From G021776435 sp046756245 (GTDB taxonomy: Bacteria; Pseudomonadota; Alphaproteobacteria; Caulobacterales; Parvularculaceae): DNA of 29,188 bases. The translations under genes were made by a program, and so were the position numbers. The notes beneath the pieces were generated by a model. The model searched no databases. It was given only the letters and a program-made list of their open reading frames with translations, and was not told the DNA's origin. Every line of letters starts with the position of its first letter. Positions within the stretch are counted from its first letter, which is position 1. The stretch covers positions 1 through 29,188 of the forward strand of contig JBHHVZ010000031.1 in the NCBI GenBank assembly GCA_046756245.1. The letters are read 5' to 3'. This document shows positions 22,787-29,188 of this stretch, piece by piece.

Positions 22787-24700
22787 TCACCCGTGCAGGT
22801 TCACCACCTCCGCCGAGCGGCCGAGGGCGCGCAGAACCGTTTCGACGATATGCGGCGCATTGAGTTTGGCGTCGTTATACATCTCGTAAGGGCTGTTCTG
22901 GTCCTGGAAGCGGTCGGGCAGGATCATCGTGCGGATTTTTAGCCCGGAATCGAGCGCGCCCTCGTCGGAGAGATAATGCAGAACGAACGCGCCGAAGCCG
23001 CCGCGCGAGCCTTCCTCGACCGTCGCCAGCACTTCGTGATGGCGGACGAGCTGCTTGATGAGCTCGTGGTCGAGCGGCTTGGCGAACCGCGCGTCTGCGA
23101 CAGTGACGGAAAGCCCCTGCGCCTCCAGCATGTCGGCGGCTTTCAGCGCTTCAACGAGCCGTCCGCCTAGCGAAAGAATGGCGACCTTGTCGCCCTCGCG
23201 CACGATCCGGCCCTTGCCGATGTCGAGCGGCCTGCCGAATTCCGGCATGTCGACGCCGACGCCTTCCCCGCGCGGATAGCGGAAAGCGATCGGGCCCTCG
23301 TCATAGGCGACAGCCGTCGCCGTCATATGCACGAGTTCGGCCTCGTCGCCGGCGGCCATCAGCACCATGTTTGGCAGGCAGCCGAGATAGGCGACATCGA
23401 ACGCGCCGGCGTGCGTCTGGCCGTCGGCGCCCACAAGCCCCGCCCGGTCCATCGGGAAGCGCACCGGCAGGTTCTGGAGCGCCACATCGTGCACGACCGA
23501 GTCGTAAGCGCGTTGCAGGAAGGTCGAATAGATCGCCGCGAAGGGTTTCATGCCGTCGGCCGCAAGGCCGGCCGAAAAGGTCACCGCGTGCTGTTCGGCG
23601 ATGCCGACATCATACATGCGGTCGGGATAGGCTTCGCCGAACATGTCGAGGCTGGTACCCGACGGCATCGCCGCAGTGACGCCGACGATGCGGTCGTCAG
23701 TTTCGGCTTCCTTGATGAGGGCCTTGGCGAACACTTTCTGATAGGCGGGCGCGTTGGGCGTTCCCTTTTTCTGCTTGCCGGAGATGACGTCGAATTTGGC
23801 GACGCCGTGATATTTGTCATAGGCCTCTTCGGCCGGCGGATAGCCCTTGCCCTTCTTGGTCACCACGTGGACGAGCACCGGACCGTCGTTCATGTCGCGG
23901 ACGTTCTCGAGCACCGGGATCAGATGATCGAGATTGTGCCCGTCGATCGGGCCGACATAATAAAAGCCGAGCTCCTCGAACAGCGTGCCGCCCGTCACCA
24001 TGCCGCGGCCGTATTCTTCGGCCTTGGCGAGCTTGTCGTAAAGCGCGCGGGGCAAGCGTTTTGAGAGCTGTTTCGAAAACTTGCGAAAACCCTGATAGAC
24101 GCCCGAGGATGACGCGCGCGCCAGATAGGCGCTCATGGCGCCGACCGGCGGCGCGATCGACATGTCGTTGTCGTTGAGGATCACGACGAGCCTGGTCCCC
24201 AGATGGCCGGCGTTGTTCATCGCCTCATAGGCCATGCCGGCCGACATCGACCCGTCGCCGATGACGGCGATCGCGTGATTGTCCTTGCCCTGATGGTCGC
24301 GCGAGCGCGCGAATCCGAGGGCTGCGGAAATCGACGTCGCTGCATGCGCGGCGCCGAACGGATCGTATTCGCTCTCCGAGCGCTTGGTGAAGCCGGAAAG
24401 TCCGCCGCCCTGACGCAGCGTCCTGATGCGATCGCGCCGCCCGGTGATGATCTTGTGGGGATAGCACTGGTGGCCGACGTCAAAGACGAGCCTGTCGTCG
24501 GGGGTGTTGAAGATGTAATGGATCGCCGTCGTCAGCTCGACGACGCCGAGGCCGGAGCCCAGATGCCCGCCGGTGACCGAGACGGCGTCGATCATCTCCG
24601 CCCGCAATTCGTCGGCGAATTGCCTGAGCTGGCTTTTCTCGAGCTTCCTCAGATCGGCCGGATAGGTCACCGTGTCGAGCAATGGCGTTTCGACGGGCAT
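22787..24700 (-). CDS. dxs: 1-deoxy-D-xylulose-5-phosphate synthase
   Basis: A 637-residue thiamine-diphosphate enzyme that joins pyruvate and glyceraldehyde 3-phosphate, the entry step of the MEP isoprenoid pathway. Its product also feeds thiamine and pyridoxal synthesis in many bacteria. Motifs are GGHLGSGLGVVELTTAIHY, VFDVGHQCYPHKIITGRRD, and the cofactor motif GDGSMSAGM...N (Asp149, Asn176). DVGIAEQHAVTFSAGLA carries the catalytic Glu, and a C-terminal transketolase domain follows. Start 24700 has AAGGGGA six bases upstream. The polyprenyl synthase gene often found between xseB and dxs is absent here. Confidence 0.98.
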   Translation of the reverse strand: MPVETPLLDTVTYPADLRKLEKSQLRQFADELRAEMIDAVSVTGGHLGSGLGVVELTTAIHYIFNTPDDRLVFDVGHQCYPHKIITGRRDRIRTLRQGGGLSGFTKRSESEYDPFGAAHAATSISAALGFARSRDHQGKDNHAIAVIGDGSMSAGMAYEAMNNAGHLGTRLVVILNDNDMSIAPPVGAMSAYLARASSSGVYQGFRKFSKQLSKRLPRALYDKLAKAEEYGRGMVTGGTLFEELGFYYVGPIDGHNLDHLIPVLENVRDMNDGPVLVHVVTKKGKGYPPAEEAYDKYHGVAKFDVISGKQKKGTPNAPAYQKVFAKALIKEAETDDRIVGVTAAMPSGTSLDMFGEAYPDRMYDVGIAEQHAVTFSAGLAADGMKPFAAIYSTFLQRAYDSVVHDVALQNLPVRFPMDRAGLVGADGQTHAGAFDVAYLGCLPNMVLMAAGDEAELVHMTATAVAYDEGPIAFRYPRGEGVGVDMPEFGRPLDIGKGRIVREGDKVAILSLGGRLVEALKAADMLEAQGLSVTVADARFAKPLDHELIKQLVRHHEVLATVEEGSRGGFGAFVLHYLSDEGALDSGLKIRTMILPDRFQDQNSPYEMYNDAKLNAPHIVETVLRALGRSAEVVNLHG

Positions 24701-25077
24701 GACAGTCCCCTTCAGTAAAATCCCTCACCCTGAGGCGCCCGCCCGAACGGCGGGCCTCGAAGGATGAAGACAAGCGACGGCGCTTACGGCCATCCTTCGA
24801 GGCTCGCTTCGCTCGCACCTCAGGATGAGGTGTAGAGCAAACAGGCCCCAAGGCTAGCCGTTTCTTCTAGCGCTTTTGAGGGATTTCTCCACCCCTTGAG
24901 GATGAAATTGCGGCAGGCCCACGGTGATTTGAAGACCGGGGTTGCGCCAAGCGCGCCGCAAACCGGACTAATCGACCCGTCCGGGCGCGTCCGGGCTTAG
25001 CCGGGACCGCCGTTTCGCTCGGACGGCGAGGACCGGTCGCAGAAGCGCCGTATTACGGGAGCGCGCCCGCCGGTCGG
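24701..25077. other. Spacer between xseB and dxs
   Basis: This 377-bp gene-free stretch contains the large inverted repeat (24722-24830) followed by about 245 bases of GC-rich DNA without a credible reading frame or recognised motif. In many alphaproteobacteria a polyprenyl (farnesyl) synthase gene occupies this place; I see no remnant of its DDxxD motifs in any frame. A promoter for dxs must lie here if xseB transcripts do not continue. Confidence 0.6.
24722..24830. repeat. Large inverted repeat upstream of dxs
   Basis: Left arm 24722-24766 and right arm 24791-24830 are imperfect reverse complements (CATCCTTCGAGG...CTCAGGATGAGG type) separated by about 24 bases, and each arm contains its own GC hairpin. 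The left arm begins 21 bases upstream of the dxs start codon, so the element would lie in the dxs leader if transcription starts above it. This repeat type is common in alphaproteobacterial intergenic DNA. Confidence 0.82.
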
Positions 25078-25323
25078 TTACTCGAACTTCGCCGGTTCGG
25101 TGTTGGGTTTGCCGTCGGCGCCGACAACGATCTTTTCGATCTTTTCCTGGGCGGATTTGAGCTTCGCTTCACAATGCGCTTTTAACGCCGCGCCGCGCTC
25201 GTAAAGAGCGATAGAATCCTCCAGCGCCGCCTGCCCGCTTTCGAGCTTTTGGACGATCTCCTCCAGTTCGGCGAGCGCCTTTTCGAAGGAGAGATCAGCG
25301 ATGTCGTCGGATTTTTTTGGCAT
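25078..25323 (-). CDS. xseB: Exodeoxyribonuclease VII small subunit
   Basis: An 81-residue helical protein with the XseB pattern: LSFEKALAELEEIVQKLESG, QAALEDSIALYERGAALKAH and CEAKLKSAQEKIEKI. It binds the large subunit XseA (not in the window) to form a single-strand-specific exonuclease. Start 25323 has AAGGAG nine bases upstream; a longer frame to 25392 would overlap the preceding gene. It begins 16 bp after the histidine-phosphatase gene. Confidence 0.95.
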   Translation of the reverse strand: MPKKSDDIADLSFEKALAELEEIVQKLESGQAALEDSIALYERGAALKAHCEAKLKSAQEKIEKIVVGADGKPNTEPAKFE

Positions 25324-25339
25324 GAACGCGGTCTCCTTC

Positions 25340-25951
25340 CTACTCAGCCGCCGCCGGCGCCTCGACGCCGTCACGTTGGCCGGCCGGTTCATAAATGCGC
25401 CACGACCAGTAACGATTGCCGCCGTCGCATTCGGCGCGTGTCCAGCCCTCCTTGATAAGCCGCCGGTCGATCATCCAATTGAGATACCCGTGCGCGCATA
25501 GAATCACGTCGCCGTCGCGCGCATGTTCGGTCAAAAGCGCTGCGACTCGCCGTACGCGCTCCCACGCGGCGATATGACTTTCGACGCCTTCCGGCGCGTA
25601 ACCCAGAAACCAGAAAGTGCGCGAGATAACGCCCCAGGTCGACGGCGACAGCTTCAGATAGGGAACCGGCGGCGGCGGCAGCGGCGCTTCGACGAACAGC
25701 GGATCCGGCGGGGCGGGCGCACTTTCCCCGGCGATTTCCCGCGCTGTCTCGATCGCCCGCGGCCGGGTCGAGCACAACACCGCGCGCGCGCCGGCGGCGA
25801 GCTTCACCAGCCCTTCAGGCGGGATTTCGCCGGGGTGCAGACCGCTCTCGTCATAGCGCGCCCACCAGTCGCCATATTCGCGGGCCGTAATCTTTACATC
25901 CCGCGAAAGGCTTGGGCGTCCGTGCCGCGCCGTGATGATTCGTCCCGCCAT
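25340..25951 (-). CDS. Histidine phosphatase family protein
   Basis: A 203-residue protein with the phosphohistidine motif ITARHGRPSLSR (RHG) at residues 6-17. A second arginine lies in LCSTRPRAIETAREIAG, and the catalytic histidine in VILCAHGYLNWMID. The middle is proline-rich (LPPPPVPYLKL) and may bind or span at the surface. Its substrate is unknown; members dephosphorylate sugars, nucleotides or proteins. It lies between the deacetylase gene (48 bp upstream) and xseB (16 bp downstream). Confidence 0.9.
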   Translation of the reverse strand: MAGRIITARHGRPSLSRDVKITAREYGDWWARYDESGLHPGEIPPEGLVKLAAGARAVLCSTRPRAIETAREIAGESAPAPPDPLFVEAPLPPPPVPYLKLSPSTWGVISRTFWFLGYAPEGVESHIAAWERVRRVAALLTEHARDGDVILCAHGYLNWMIDRRLIKEGWTRAECDGGNRYWSWRIYEPAGQRDGVEAPAAAE

Positions 25952-25999
25952 GAGCTGACAACATATCCTGCTTTTCCGCCCGGCGTTATGGCGTTGTTT

Positions 26000-26929
26000 T
26001 TAACCCCGCATCAAGGCTTTGACGTGCGCCGCCGCGCTCGCGGCCAGGGCCGCGAGGTCGTAGCCCCCTTCAAGTACGGAAACAAGCCGGCCGGCGCAGA
26101 TGTTCCGCGCAACGCCGGCGATTTCGGCCGTGACCCAGGCGAAATCGTCCCCGCCTAGGGCCAGCCCGCCGACCGGATCGGCGGCGTGGGCGTCGAATCC
26201 GGCCGAGATGACGATGAAACCGGGTCTGAATTCCTCAAGCGCCGGCAAGAGGCGTTCACCCCAAGCGCGGCGGAAGGCGTCGCTCCCTTCGCCCGTCGCC
26301 AGCGGCGCGTTGCAGATATTGCCCTGTGCGCCGCGGTCGCTTTCGCGGCCCGTACCGGGATATTGCGGCCACTCATGGGAGGAGGCGTAAAACGCCGCCT
26401 CGTCGTTCCAGAAAGCGGCTTCGGTTCCATTGCCGTGGTGAACGTCGAAATCGACGACGGCGACGCGCTCGGCGCCATGCGCGGCGCGGGCATGCAATGC
26501 AGCGACCGCGGCGGTGTTGAAGAGACAAAAGCCCATGGCGCGCTCGGGCTCGGCGTGATGGCCGGGCGGGCGGGCGGCGACAAAGGCGTTCTTCGCCGCG
26601 CCTGTCATTACTGCATCGACGGCCGCGACCGCGGCGCCGGCAGCGCGCCGCGCGGCTTCGAGCGAGGACGGTCCCATGAAGGTGTCGGCGTCGAGCTGGG
26701 CGAGACCGTCAGTCGGCGCCGCATTTTCAATCGCGTCGCGGTAGCGGGCGGTGTGGACGCGCTCGATGGCGGCGGTCGCGACCAGCGGCGCGTCGTGGCG
26801 TTCGAGTTCGGAAAAATCATCCGCCTGCAGCGCTTTTTTAACCGCCTCATAGCGATCCGGCCGCTCGACATGACCGGGCGGAACTTCATGTCGGCCGAAG
26901 ACGGGGTGAGCAAAGAGAAGCGTTGTCAT
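26000..26929 (-). CDS. Histone-deacetylase-like amidohydrolase (AcuC/class II type)
   Basis: A 309-residue zinc hydrolase of the HDAC superfamily. Visible motifs are the N-terminal FAHPVFGRHEVPPGHVERPD, ARPPGHHAEPERAMGFCLFN with the catalytic His pair (124-125), VVDFDVHHGNGTEAAFW with Asp162 and His164, VISAGFDAHAADPVGGL, and LEGGYDL with the catalytic Tyr. Bacterial members deacetylate polyamines, proteins or small amides. The ATG at 26929 overlaps the acylphosphatase stop by one base (TGATG), which both fixes the start and suggests translational coupling. Its position near xseB and dxs is a familiar alphaproteobacterial context. Confidence 0.93.
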   Translation of the reverse strand: MTTLLFAHPVFGRHEVPPGHVERPDRYEAVKKALQADDFSELERHDAPLVATAAIERVHTARYRDAIENAAPTDGLAQLDADTFMGPSSLEAARRAAGAAVAAVDAVMTGAAKNAFVAARPPGHHAEPERAMGFCLFNTAAVAALHARAAHGAERVAVVDFDVHHGNGTEAAFWNDEAAFYASSHEWPQYPGTGRESDRGAQGNICNAPLATGEGSDAFRRAWGERLLPALEEFRPGFIVISAGFDAHAADPVGGLALGGDDFAWVTAEIAGVARNICAGRLVSVLEGGYDLAALAASAAAHVKALMRG

Positions 26930-27207
26930 CAGCGCCTGACCTCGAAACCTTTCAAGCCGGACGGCGCCTCCGTCGCGCGCGCTTCGATATTGACGACGCG
27001 AGCCTGAGGCGGCCCGATGCGGCAAAGCGCCAGCATGGCGCCGACCGCCTCTTCGGGCCCTGAGAAAACCGCCTCGACCGAGCCGTCGGACGCATTCCGC
27101 ACCCAGCCCTTCAACCCTTTCGCCCTCGCCGCGTCGCATGTCCACTGGCGAAACCATACGCCCTGAACGCGACCCGTAATGCGCGCCTCAACTGCTTTTT
27201 CCGTCAT
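26929..27207 (-). CDS. acyP: Acylphosphatase
   Basis: A 92-residue protein with the two family signatures: GRVQGVWFRQW with catalytic Arg20, and GLKGWVRNASDGSVEAVFSG with catalytic Asn38. It hydrolyses acyl phosphates such as acetyl or carbamoyl phosphate. Length is normal. Its stop overlaps the HDAC-like start (TGATG). The frame begins 45 bp downstream of the AhpD-like gene, so all three could be one transcript. Confidence 0.95.
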   Translation of the reverse strand: MTEKAVEARITGRVQGVWFRQWTCDAARAKGLKGWVRNASDGSVEAVFSGPEEAVGAMLALCRIGPPQARVVNIEARATEAPSGLKGFEVRR

Positions 27208-27252
27208 ATCGGTTGGTTATCCCAAGCGCTCCTTGCAGGAAACAGCCGGACG

Positions 27253-27810
27253 CTAAAGATCGTGCCGCAAGCCGGCCTGCGCGCCCGATGTGCTGTAGCC
27301 GCCGCCGGGGCCCATGACGCGGGCCGCGAGATCGAAGGCGGCGGGCGAACCCTCGACGCCGTGGCCGGAGACGATCCGGTTCGAACAGTTCATGAAGGCC
27401 GTCACGCAAATCGCGTCCTGGGCGGTCTTTTCCTTCCAGCCGGCGGCTACGATGGCGTCGATGTCGGCCTTGACGACTTTCGACGGCTCTTTCGTCAGCT
27501 TGCGGACGAGCGTGAAGACGGGGCGCAGCTTTTCTTCAAGAATGCTGTCGTCGCCCGCGAGCAGCGCTTCAAGCACGCTCGCGTCGGCGCCGAACGCTTC
27601 CGCCGTCGCCTTGTGGGCGCCGAAACAGAAATCGCAGGCGTTCAAACCCGCCACATAGGCGACCATCAGCTCACGCTCTTTTTCGGAAAGTTCCGACGGC
27701 CCCCGCATGACCTGTGCTGCGAATTCGAGATAGGGCTGAAACTTGTCCATGTCCGACAACAGGATGTCGCCCATAGAGTCGGCGGTCTTCAGGAAACTGA
27801 AATGCGACAT
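27253..27810 (-). CDS. AhpD/carboxymuconolactone-decarboxylase-like peroxidase-related protein
   Basis: A 185-residue protein with the CMD core: LSEKERELMVAYVAGLNACD followed by FCFGAHKATAEAFG, which holds the redox pair C-x-x-C and a third-turn His (CDFCFGAH) as in AhpD. The C-terminal half (QDAICVTAFMNCSNRIVSGH) is also typical of peroxidase-related enzymes of this family. It may reduce peroxides or act as a thiol-disulfide partner; the electron donor is unknown. AAGGA lies eight bases before the start. Confidence 0.9.
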   Translation of the reverse strand: MSHFSFLKTADSMGDILLSDMDKFQPYLEFAAQVMRGPSELSEKERELMVAYVAGLNACDFCFGAHKATAEAFGADASVLEALLAGDDSILEEKLRPVFTLVRKLTKEPSKVVKADIDAIVAAGWKEKTAQDAICVTAFMNCSNRIVSGHGVEGSPAAFDLAARVMGPGGGYSTSGAQAGLRHDL

Positions 27811-28200
27811 GAAGGTTCCTTACACAGATTTCATAGATGCACAATCATACAGTTTTTACGGGCCGTCATCTCTCCTCGAAAGGCAAAGCGATTGCATGTG
27901 ACCTAAGCCTTATTGTTGCGCCGAATGCGCCGCACGGCGTTCTCCCCTCTCCCGCTTGCGGGAGAGGGGGCAGGGGGTGAGGGTGAGCTGCATTCGCAAG
28001 GCGGAACGGCCTCCATGTCATTGGCCGGCCTCTCCACCCTCACCCTAACCCTCTCCCGCCAGCGGGAGAGGGAACACGCACTGCCTCACGCAATCGCCTT
28101 GCTTCAACCGCAAAGCACTCATATGCGATAACCCTCTTTGAACGGTAGGAAACCTCCCCGTACTCCATAAGCTTTTCCAGCATGCCCATTAAGTCCGAAC
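27811..28200. other. Intergenic region with composite palindrome
   Basis: No gene is supported in these 390 bases. The first part (27811-27900) should hold the promoter of the AhpD-like gene. 27944-28072 is a composite repeat described separately. The last 60 bases, at the 3' side of the SDR gene, show no clear terminator. Confidence 0.6.
27944..28072. repeat. Composite palindromic repeat (CCCTCTCCCGC type)
   Basis: Hairpin 1 is CCCCTCTCCCGC/GCGGGAGAGGGG with a two-base loop (27944-27969). Hairpin 2 is CCCTCTCCCGC/GCGGGAGAGGG (28049-28072). The intervening GGGTGAGGGTGAG and CTCACCCTAACCC blocks are also roughly complementary, so the whole unit can fold into a large nested structure. This is a common dispersed repeat type in proteobacterial genomes. 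Confidence 0.82.
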
Positions 28201-29073
28201 CTAGCCTTTCGCAATGGTTTCCGCCACGCCCGGCGGCGGCGGCGGCGTGTCGGGCACAAAAAAGTCCGGCATCAGGGGGCGGCCCGGATCGATGCGGTAT
28301 TTTTCGAAATCGGTGACGCCGTGGGCGTGAAGAAAGCTGTCGTCAATAAGGAAGTTTCCGGTGAATTCACGCGCCGGCTGGGTGAAAACGAGATGCGCGG
28401 CGTCGGCCAGAATGGCGGCCTTGCGCGAGGCGCGCACCATCTCCTCGCCGCCAAGCGCGAATTTGACCGCGGCCGTGGCGATCGCCGTTCTCGGCCACAG
28501 CGCGTTGAAGGCGATCCCGTCTTCGGCGAACTCCTCGGCCATGCCGAGCACGCAGAGCGACATGCCGAACTTGGCGATGGAATAGGCGGTGTGCGGCGCA
28601 AACCATTTGGCGTTCATGTCGAGCGGCGGCGACAGGGTCAGCACATGCGGGTTGGCGGCTTTCCTAAGATGCGGAATGCAGGTTTTCGAAACCAGGAACG
28701 TTCCGCGCGCATTGATCTGGTGCATCAGATCCCAGCGCTTCATTGCGGTGTCGGGCGTTTTCGTCAGGCTAATGGCGGACGCGTTGTTGACGCAGATGTC
28801 GATGGCGCCGAAGGTCTCGACGGTTTTGGCGACCGCCGCCTCGACCTGGTCTTCGAAGCGGATGTCGCACACAAGCGGCAGCGCCGCGCCGCCGGCTTTT
28901 TCGATCTCCTCCGCCGCCGTGTAGATGGTGCCCGGCAGATGTTTGTGCGGCTCGGCGGTTTTGGCGGCGATGGCGATATTCGCCCCGTCGCGCGCGGCGC
29001 GCCTGGCGATCTCGAGCCCGATGCCGCGCGAGGCGCCGGTGACGAAGAGCGTCTTTCCTTTAAGGGCGGTCAT
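28201..29073 (-). CDS. Short-chain dehydrogenase/reductase, HSDL2-like
   Basis: A 290-residue SDR. The nucleotide-binding motif is FVTGASRGIG (about residues 10-19), followed by an insert AKTAEPHKHLPGTIYTAAEE typical of HSDL2-type SDRs. CVNNAS follows, then the active-site region VLTLSPPLDMNAKWFAPHTA with YSIAK (catalytic Tyr and Lys), and AFNALWPRTAIATAAV. The C-terminus has a six-proline run and lacks the SCP2 domain of animal HSDL2. Substrate unknown, possibly a fatty or steroid-like alcohol. It appears to be a single gene; the ribosome-binding GGGAGA is part of a small palindrome (29074-29085). Confidence 0.92.
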   Translation of the reverse strand: MTALKGKTLFVTGASRGIGLEIARRAARDGANIAIAAKTAEPHKHLPGTIYTAAEEIEKAGGAALPLVCDIRFEDQVEAAVAKTVETFGAIDICVNNASAISLTKTPDTAMKRWDLMHQINARGTFLVSKTCIPHLRKAANPHVLTLSPPLDMNAKWFAPHTAYSIAKFGMSLCVLGMAEEFAEDGIAFNALWPRTAIATAAVKFALGGEEMVRASRKAAILADAAHLVFTQPAREFTGNFLIDDSFLHAHGVTDFEKYRIDPGRPLMPDFFVPDTPPPPPGVAETIAKG

Positions 29074-29165
29074 GGGAGATCTCCCGAAATTTCCCCGTCA
29101 TCCTATAAATTCCCGTCGCATATGTAACGACCGCCGCGCATATCCGCGAGCGCCCACCCCTCACC

Positions 29166-29188
29166 CGGAATTTTCTTCGAAAATTCCG
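29166..29188. repeat. Hairpin at the right edge
   Basis: CGGAATTTTC/GAAAATTCCG with a three-base loop TTC. It may be the 3' hairpin of a gene beyond the window, or part of a repeat; the window ends here so its context is unknown. Confidence 0.5.

Noticed and set aside
27944..28072. Possible CRISPR-like spacing of two similar hairpins.
   Set aside because: There are only two units, they are inverted palindromes without spacers of constant length, and no cas gene is present; this is a common intergenic repeat.
29074..29085. GGGAGATCTCCC palindrome covering the ribosome site of the SDR gene.
   Set aside because: Without a loop it can form only a four-base stem, so sequestration of the ribosome site is weak; likely chance.

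Overview
The window is GC-rich, densely packed bacterial chromosome with 32 protein genes and two tRNAs. Gene content points to an alphaproteobacterium. Supporting signs are a TonB cluster with a DUF3450 protein, the divergent pdxH/aroC pair, the xseB-dxs-tlyA neighbourhood, and dispersed palindromes of the type common between alphaproteobacterial genes. A Caulobacterales/Parvularculales-like marine organism is my inference. I see no phage, insertion sequence, plasmid function or CRISPR array.

Layout. (1) 1-5948, all minus strand: a seven-gene TonB energisation operon, in transcription order DUF3450 protein, TtpC-like long ExbB, ExbB, ExbD, ExbD, TonB, TPR protein. It probably powers TonB-dependent outer-membrane receptors in the manner of the Vibrio TonB2 system. 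(2) 5949-7170: repeat-rich DNA carrying tRNA-Gln(UUG) and tRNA-Pro(CGG), with two long hairpins, a C10/G5 tract and a 28-bp perfect palindrome between them. (3) 7317-12146: an amidohydrolase lipoprotein, a MAPEG membrane protein, a VOC/CPBP protease pair, a secreted DUF442 (BLH-like) protein, and an orphan PD-(D/E)XK-like gene with foreign-looking codon use. (4) 12147-16040: small secreted proteins, an ATP-grasp-like/metallo-beta-lactamase-fold gene pair and a TerB-like membrane protein. (5) 16105-17960: pdxH (vitamin B6) and aroC (chorismate) divergently arranged. (6) 18173-22162: alpha/beta hydrolase, methyltransferase, tlyA and a serine hydrolase. (7) 22298-27207, minus strand: acylphosphatase, histone-deacetylase-like amidohydrolase, histidine phosphatase, xseB, dxs (isoprenoid precursor entry) and an isoprenylcysteine-methyltransferase-like gene. 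(8) 27253-29073: an AhpD-like protein and an HSDL2-like SDR.

The strongest oddities are four. The methyltransferase-like gene after dxs has an in-frame TGA exactly where its conserved C-terminal motif continues. A 96-bp repeat is present twice in opposite orientation 22 kb apart with only three differences. Structured repeats crowd the tRNA-Gln promoter region. The polyprenyl synthase gene often found between xseB and dxs is absent. Most of the window is ordinary core and accessory genome; I did not find a convincing new defence or mobile system.
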